Source: JAMCXS01 sp964459065 (GTDB lineage Bacteria; Acidobacteriota; Terriglobia; UBA7540). Taken from it: a DNA stretch of 7,647 bases. The stretch covers positions 1 through 7,647 of the forward strand of contig CAYWMN010000186.1 of NCBI GenBank assembly GCA_964459065.1, given 5' to 3'. Of the stretch, positions 4,939-7,647 are shown piece after piece. Under the pieces are notes generated by a model. It saw only the letters and a program-made list of their open reading frames with translations. It was not told the DNA's origin and searched no databases. A program made the position numbers and the translations under genes. Each line of letters starts with the position of its first letter. Within the stretch, counting starts at the first letter, position 1.

Positions 4939-7647
4939 ATGAAAGACCTCCAAGAAAAAAAGAAGAATGGGAAAAAGGGAAACCGCCGGGAATTCCTTGT
5001 TGAGGTCGCCAGGGTTACGGGCGCTGCGGGCCTGGCCGGCGGCTGGCCCGCCTGGGCGGCGGCCGAACCCAGCCCCTCAACGGCTCCGGAAAGTGAAGCA
5101 GCGGCCGCGCGCCGCTTTGCGGAACTCAAACAGGGTTGGCTCAATCCCGCCCGCACTTACCGGCCCCATGCACGGTGGGCGTGGCCGGGAAGCGCCGTCA
5201 CCAAAGACGGCATCGCCTGGGAGCTGGGACAGATGGCCCGGCAGGGCCAGGGCGGAGTGGAAATTCAGGTCCCCTGGCGGATGTACGCCAAGGGCAATAT
5301 TCCCTACCTCGGCGACGAGTGGCTGCGAATGGTCCGCCATGCCGTCCAGGAAGCAGGCAACCGGGATATGGAAGTGGCCGTCACGTTCGGTCCGGGTTGG
5401 AGCTTCGGCGGCTTCTGGGTGCCGCCCACCGAGCGCAGCAAGGTTCTGGCACAGGGCTCGGTCGAGGTCGAGGGTCCGGGCAGATTCCATCAGGAATTAC
5501 CCGACTACAAGCGGCGCGGCAAATCGGAGTTTCACAGCCCCGAATTCGATTGGACCGCCCCGGATGAAAACCAGATTGTCGCCGTCATTGCGGGCCGCCT
5601 TACGGGCGGCCGTCTGGATGCCGATTCCCTGACGGACTTGACCTCCAAGGCGAGCCAGGGCCGCCTGGATTGGCAGATCCCGGAAGGCCAATGGCGGCTG
5701 ATGGTGTTCCGGCTGAAGTACACAGGGCAACAATGCCAGACGACGGACAATTTTCTGCGAAGGCAGTGGGTGGTGGACCACTTCAGCAAGCAGGCGATGC
5801 GGCATTACTGCGATTTTCTCGGCAGTGCTTTTGCGAGAAGCTTCGGCGAGCACTTCGGCAAAACGGTGGACAGCTTTTTCTGCGACAGTTTTGAAATCAG
5901 CGTTCTTCCCGGCACCGTTCACTGGAGCAATGCAGCGCTCGAACAATTCCGGACGTATAAGGGTTATGACCTCACGCGCTACCTGCCGGCGCTCTGGTGG
6001 GACGTCGGCGAGCTGACTCCGAAAATCCGTTACGACGTGAACGACTTTCTCGACTGGCTGGGGCGCGACGCCACGTTTGACACTTTTATCGGCTGGTGCA
6101 GCAGGCACAACGTCCAGGCGCGCATCCAGCCGCACTATCGCTTTACCGAGGAACTGATCCGCGGGGCGGGCATGACTCCGCGCCCTGAAACGGAGGTGAC
6201 CACTCGCGGGTTTGAAGTCGTCACCGATCCACGCAAGGCGACGGCGGCGGGCGCGCATCTTTACGGCCGCAAAATTCTTTCCGCGGAAGCGTACACGTTT
6301 ATTTATATGCAGCGCTACCACACAACGCTCGAAGACCTGAAGGTAGCGACCGACGCCTTCCTGCGCGACGGCGTCACGCAGTTTTACAACATCGAGTATC
6401 TTTACTCGCCCGAAATGCACGTGGCGCCCTCGCGCGACCTGCCCTGGGCCAACCGCATCAGCCACTGGAACACCTGGTGGAAGCACTATCATCACCTGGC
6501 GGCGTACGTCAGCCGCTGCTGCTATCTGCTCCGCCAGGGAGAGTTTGCCGGCGACGTTCTCCTCTACTCGCCGCAGGCATCCGTGTGGACCGAGAAGGTG
6601 GTCTTCGGCGACGAGCGGCGCATCATGCCCTATGGCAATCTGGGCAAAACGCTGGTGGCAAACGGCTACGATTTTGACCCGGTGAACGACGACGTCCTGC
6701 AGAATCGCGCGCGTGTGGAACAGGGCCGCATCCGGGTGCGCGATCTCGCTTACCGCTTTCTGATTCTGCCGCGGACAACCGCCGTGCCGGTGGAAACCAT
6801 GGAGTTTATCCGGCAATTCGCGCTGGGTGGCGGCGTGGTGATCGCGCTCGACGAACTGCCCTCGGCGTCGGTAGGGCTGAAAGATTCCGCCGAACGCGAC
6901 GCGCGCGTCAAGCAGATTGCAAGCGAGCTGTTCGGCTCCGGCGGCAAAGGCAAAGCGCATCCGGGCGGCGGGCGAACTTACTATTTTGCCGATTACAAGA
7001 TTCCCGGCTACGAGGTAACTCAAAAAGCTTTCACGCCGTTTCCACAGCCGATGGGGCCCACTCCGCCGCTCACGCCGCCGCAGCGGGCGCTGCTTGGGGC
7101 GCTGAGGGAACATCTGGGACCGGACTTTCAGTTGGAAGGAAACCGGCAAAGCGACGGCCTGACGTTTCTGCACCGGCGCCTCGGACCCGACGACGTCTAT
7201 TTTGTGACCAACCTGCAACCGGAATCGAGCAACACGTCCGTCACCTTCCGCGTCCCGGGCAAAACACCCGAACAATGGGACCCCATGACCGGCCGCATCA
7301 GCCCGGTCCATGTTTACCGGGAGCGCGCCGAGGGCGTCACGATTCCCATTCGCCTCACCCCCTACGCTTCGACCCTTTTCATCTTCCGCTCCGGGAAACC
7401 GTCCGTCCACCTGAGCGAGTCGGACCTGGAAGAGGTTCGTGAGATGACAGGTAGTCAATTGCAGGGAATTGCCGCAGAGAACGGCGCGGCGCGCGTGACG
7501 GTCGTCGAAAACGGCCGGAGCAGGAAGGCACAGGCCACCGTCTCCGGCTTGCCGGAGCCGCTGCCGGTAAGGGGCCGGTGGCGGATGACGCTTGAAGGAT
7601 ATCGCTTCGACAAAGTCGACAAGCAGATTGCCGAACTGCGCTCGTGG
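4939..7647 (+). CDS. GH106-like glycoside hydrolase (alpha-L-rhamnosidase family), Tat leader, cut by right edge
   Basis: The frame opens at ATG 4939 after AAGGGA (8 bases upstream) and stays open for 903 codons to the window end. A lysine-rich start precedes a twin-arginine-like motif N-R-R-E-F-L (15-20), a Gly/Ala hydrophobic stretch, and a likely cleavage near A-W-A-A-A (38-42). Export by Tat is therefore likely. GH106-type blocks follow: R-P-H-A-R-W-A-W-P-G (75-84), G-G-V-E-I (105-109), F-G-P-G-W-S-F-G-G (150-158), C-D-S-F-E (315-319), S-A-E-A (448-451) and L-L-Y-S-P near 530. Later come H-R-R (745-747), W-D-P-M-T-G (780-785) and, from about 820, the start of a beta-sandwich domain that is cut off. 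Family members run to about 1,000-1,150 residues and release alpha-L-rhamnose from plant polysaccharides such as rhamnogalacturonan. E319 and E450 are candidate catalytic or metal-binding acids by position, unproven. Other substrates are possible because annotated relatives are diverse. It has its own promoter behind a terminator and repeat patch. Confidence 0.88.
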   Translation, partial: MKDLQEKKKNGKKGNRREFLVEVARVTGAAGLAGGWPAWAAAEPSPSTAPESEAAAARRFAELKQGWLNPARTYRPHARWAWPGSAVTKDGIAWELGQMARQGQGGVEIQVPWRMYAKGNIPYLGDEWLRMVRHAVQEAGNRDMEVAVTFGPGWSFGGFWVPPTERSKVLAQGSVEVEGPGRFHQELPDYKRRGKSEFHSPEFDWTAPDENQIVAVIAGRLTGGRLDADSLTDLTSKASQGRLDWQIPEGQWRLMVFRLKYTGQQCQTTDNFLRRQWVVDHFSKQAMRHYCDFLGSAFARSFGEHFGKTVDSFFCDSFEISVLPGTVHWSNAALEQFRTYKGYDLTRYLPALWWDVGELTPKIRYDVNDFLDWLGRDATFDTFIGWCSRHNVQARIQPHYRFTEELIRGAGMTPRPETEVTTRGFEVVTDPRKATAAGAHLYGRKILSAEAYTFIYMQRYHTTLEDLKVATDAFLRDGVTQFYNIEYLYSPEMHVAPSRDLPWANRISHWNTWWKHYHHLAAYVSRCCYLLRQGEFAGDVLLYSPQASVWTEKVVFGDERRIMPYGNLGKTLVANGYDFDPVNDDVLQNRARVEQGRIRVRDLAYRFLILPRTTAVPVETMEFIRQFALGGGVVIALDELPSASVGLKDSAERDARVKQIASELFGSGGKGKAHPGGGRTYYFADYKIPGYEVTQKAFTPFPQPMGPTPPLTPPQRALLGALREHLGPDFQLEGNRQSDGLTFLHRRLGPDDVYFVTNLQPESSNTSVTFRVPGKTPEQWDPMTGRISPVHVYRERAEGVTIPIRLTPYASTLFIFRSGKPSVHLSESDLEEVREMTGSQLQGIAAENGAARVTVVENGRSRKAQATVSGLPEPLPVRGRWRMTLEGYRFDKVDKQIAELRSW

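Noticed and set aside
4967..5632. 221-residue plus-strand frame within the GH106-like gene
   Set aside because: Different frame from the recognised hydrolase, Arg/Pro/Ser-rich shadow.
5497..7458. 653-residue open frame on the minus strand, antisense to the GH106-like gene
   Set aside because: Same reason: a shadow of a strongly recognised plus-strand gene, with low-information composition and no family features.

Overview
The window is GC-rich, bacterial and protein-coding, apart from one AT-rich intergenic patch. A divergently arranged pair of transcription units is followed by a carbohydrate-handling gene set. Three traits fit an Acidobacteriota-like or related soil/sediment bacterium: Tat-type leaders on a Gfo/Idh/MocA oxidoreductase and on a GH106-type glycoside hydrolase, a GT39/ArnT-like membrane glycosyltransferase, and a high-GC coding bias that leaves long antisense shadow frames. 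This taxonomic reading is inference; no rRNA or marker gene is present.

Left arm (minus strand, 1-1070). The first 53 codons of an aldo/keto reductase start at 159 behind a good Shine-Dalgarno and run off the left edge. Upstream of it, in the same orientation, a 263-residue exported protein (279-1070) resembles the LolA-fold/DUF6503-type family. A plausible sigma70-like promoter for this arm lies at 1108-1136.

Right arm (plus strand, 1231-4275). A polytopic GT39/ArnT-like glycosyltransferase (about 1231-2805) is followed after 105 bases by a Tat-exported Gfo/Idh/MocA oxidoreductase (2911-4275). A strong intrinsic terminator (4317-4357) ends this unit.

Intergenic block (4276-4938, 663 bases). 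After the terminator comes an AT-rich stretch with two interleaved short direct-repeat families: TATTTTCAATAACTT at least three times and TAGCTTCGTTT three times, plus degenerate copies. Next are an 18-base perfect palindrome, a possible leftward micro-ORF, and an extended -10 promoter (4867-4875) for the last gene.

Right edge (4939-7647, plus). A large GH106-like (alpha-L-rhamnosidase family) glycoside hydrolase with a Tat-type leader has an open frame for 903 codons and continues beyond the window. With the oxidoreductases it suggests extracytoplasmic breakdown of rhamnose-containing or related plant/microbial polysaccharide and onward oxidation or reduction of the sugars. That functional link is inference from context. 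I see no demonstrably new multi-gene system; the least explained signal is the repeat-bearing intergenic patch.
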